From DLKC01 sp002478885 (GTDB taxonomy: Bacteria; Bacteroidota; Bacteroidia; Chitinophagales; Chitinophagaceae): DNA of 64,000 nucleotides. The stretch covers positions 186,001-250,000 of the forward strand of contig JAXLUI010000002.1 in NCBI GenBank assembly GCA_046329585.1, given 5' to 3'. Of the stretch, positions 62,864 to 64,000 are shown piece by piece (within the stretch, counting starts at the first letter, position 1; each line of letters starts with the position of its first letter). The notes below the pieces were generated by a model, which saw nothing but the letters and a program-made list of their open reading frames with translations, was not told the origin of the DNA and did not search any database. Position numbers and translations under genes: made by a program.

Positions 62864-64000
62864 ATGTCAACGATTAATTTAGTAACAGCTGTTCCGGGTC
62901 CGCAGGGCCAGGCCATGCTGGAAAGAAGAAAAAATGCACTTCCCGCAGGACTTGCAAAATCAACCGAAGTAGTTGTAGCCAAAGCCGAAGGCGGCGTGGT
63001 GTGGGATGTTGATGGAAATACGCTACTCGATTTTGCAGGCGGCATAGGGATGATTAACGTGGGCCACCGGCCCGAAGCTATTGTAAATGCGATAAAAGAC
63101 CAGTTGGATAAATATATTCACACCTGCTCACTCGTTACCACTTTTGAACCTTACGTTCAATTGGCGGAGATGCTGAACAAACTTACGCCCGGAGATCATG
63201 TAAAGAAAACGTTGTTGTGCAATACCGGCACCGAAGCAGTAGAGAATGCCGTGATGCTCGCGCGCTATTACACAAAAAGGCCAGGTGTAATTTGTTTTGA
63301 AGGAGCCTATCACGGAAGAAGCCTGCTCACGCTTTCATTAACAAGCAAATATTCTTTGTTTAAAAAAGGTTTCGGCTCTTTTACAAGCGATATATATCGT
63401 TTGCCGGTGCCGAATTTATACCGCACGCCAAAAGGTATGACAGAAGATGAATATCTTGACTGGTGCATTAAGAATCTCGAGCACGCATTTATTGCACAGG
63501 TAGATCCCGAGGCTGTTGCCGCATTCATCATTGAACCGGTTTTGGGTGAAGGAGGATTTATACAAATGCCGGCTCCGTTTATGCAAAAGATACGCGAACT
63601 CTGCGATAAACACGGCATAGTAATGATTGCTGACGAAATACAAAGTGGCAGCGGCCGCACAGGAAAATTATTCGCTATTGAACATACCGGTGTTATTCCT
63701 GATATAATGACCATTGCAAAATCGCTTGGCGCCGGAATGCCGGTGAGTGCGGTAGTTGGCAAAGCTGAGATAATGGATTGTACACATCTTGGTGGTGTAG
63801 GTGGCACTTATGGCGGTAGCCCTGTTGCTGCCGTTGCGGCGATCGAAGCATTGAAAATCCTGAGCTCTGAAGAATTTCTTTCGAGGGTAAATCATGTTGG
63901 CCAGCTCATCAAATCAACGCTTGGTGCATGGAAGGAAAAATTTGCGTTGGTTGGCGATGTTCGTGTCACGGGTGCCATGTGTTTGGTTGAATTTGTAAAA
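62864..64000 (+). CDS. Second class III aminotransferase, GABA type (cut by window end)
   Basis: The frame is open from the ATG at 62864 to the last base of the window, giving 379 residues without a stop. It is a PLP fold type I enzyme: CNTGTEAVENAVMLARYYTKRPG and EGAYHGRSLLTLSLTSK make the cofactor site, MIADEIQSGSGRTGK has the PLP Asp, and Lys286 in TIAKSLGAG is the Schiff-base lysine. GGTYGGSPVAAVAAIEAL follows. It is a paralogue of the protein encoded at 57127 but clearly diverged. About 50-70 C-terminal residues lie outside the window. Confidence 0.92.
   Translation, partial: MSTINLVTAVPGPQGQAMLERRKNALPAGLAKSTEVVVAKAEGGVVWDVDGNTLLDFAGGIGMINVGHRPEAIVNAIKDQLDKYIHTCSLVTTFEPYVQLAEMLNKLTPGDHVKKTLLCNTGTEAVENAVMLARYYTKRPGVICFEGAYHGRSLLTLSLTSKYSLFKKGFGSFTSDIYRLPVPNLYRTPKGMTEDEYLDWCIKNLEHAFIAQVDPEAVAAFIIEPVLGEGGFIQMPAPFMQKIRELCDKHGIVMIADEIQSGSGRTGKLFAIEHTGVIPDIMTIAKSLGAGMPVSAVVGKAEIMDCTHLGGVGGTYGGSPVAAVAAIEALKILSSEEFLSRVNHVGQLIKSTLGAWKEKFALVGDVRVTGAMCLVEFVK

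Noticed and set aside
1..64000. tRNA, rRNA and riboswitch genes
   Set aside because: I looked for T-loop GGTTCGAAT-type sequences and known riboswitch cores by eye and found no credible candidate; a covariance-model search would settle this.

Overview
The window looks like a chromosomal segment of a member of the Bacteroidota, most likely family Chitinophagaceae. Reasons: type IX secretion (T9SS) genes (two PKD-repeat adhesin-like proteins with gliding-motility C-terminal domains, a PorP/SprF protein and a free T9SS sorting domain), a SusC/SusD pair, DUF4249, DUF6427 and DUF3472 family proteins, glutaminyl-tRNA synthetase, and TAnnTTTG-type -7 promoter boxes with poor Shine-Dalgarno signals. 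No rRNA, tRNA, CRISPR array, transposase, integrase or prophage gene was seen.

Layout. 0-9 kb: end of a Kup potassium transporter, a secreted unknown protein with a DUF6427 membrane protein, purQ, a split DsbD system and glnS. 9-17 kb: a GH2 glycosidase, tilS, a minus-strand HD/PycTM-like gene with rlmH and rhomboid, an SdiA-regulated-type lipoprotein, a minimal T9SS domain protein and a peroxiredoxin. 17-27 kb: PorP/SprF and two giant PKD proteins, then scoB. 27-38 kb: a cupin, an ECF sigma factor with a probable anti-sigma factor, tyrS, small secreted proteins, an ABC transporter, a lipoprotein beta-carbonic anhydrase, cupin, SDR and zinc dehydrogenase. 38-50 kb: GH20 hexosaminidase, DUF3472, DUF4249, trxB, a folB-TPR-ACBP operon, a class A penicillin-binding protein and a KirBac channel. 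50-64 kb: an Lrp/AsnC regulator, a frameshifted SusC-SusD pair and a GABA/omega-amino-acid catabolic cluster (frameshifted aldehyde dehydrogenase, aminotransferase, unknown gene, second aldehyde dehydrogenase, NhaC-type antiporter, GNAT, second aminotransferase cut by the window end).

The most striking signal is not a gene. By eye I count 32 copies of a dispersed intergenic repeat, about one per 2 kb and always outside genes. Its core is GTTGCGTCGCACTCTTGTAC (forward, F) or the reverse complement (R), with a GGCATCGCC-like arm and a separate GCCGG box 25-40 nt further out. Copies alternate F then R almost perfectly along the window, giving large inverted repeats. Some pairs are 70-240 bp apart with nothing between them; others enclose one gene or one operon. 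It resembles a REP/BIME-like or MITE-like family, and I do not recognise it as described.

Two other points matter for a reader. Between about 52.27 and 56.16 kb three adjacent genes are broken by many single-base indels, which may be sequencing error or gene decay. The DsbD fusion protein has lost the redox cysteines of its periplasmic alpha domain, while a separate alpha-domain protein just upstream keeps them.
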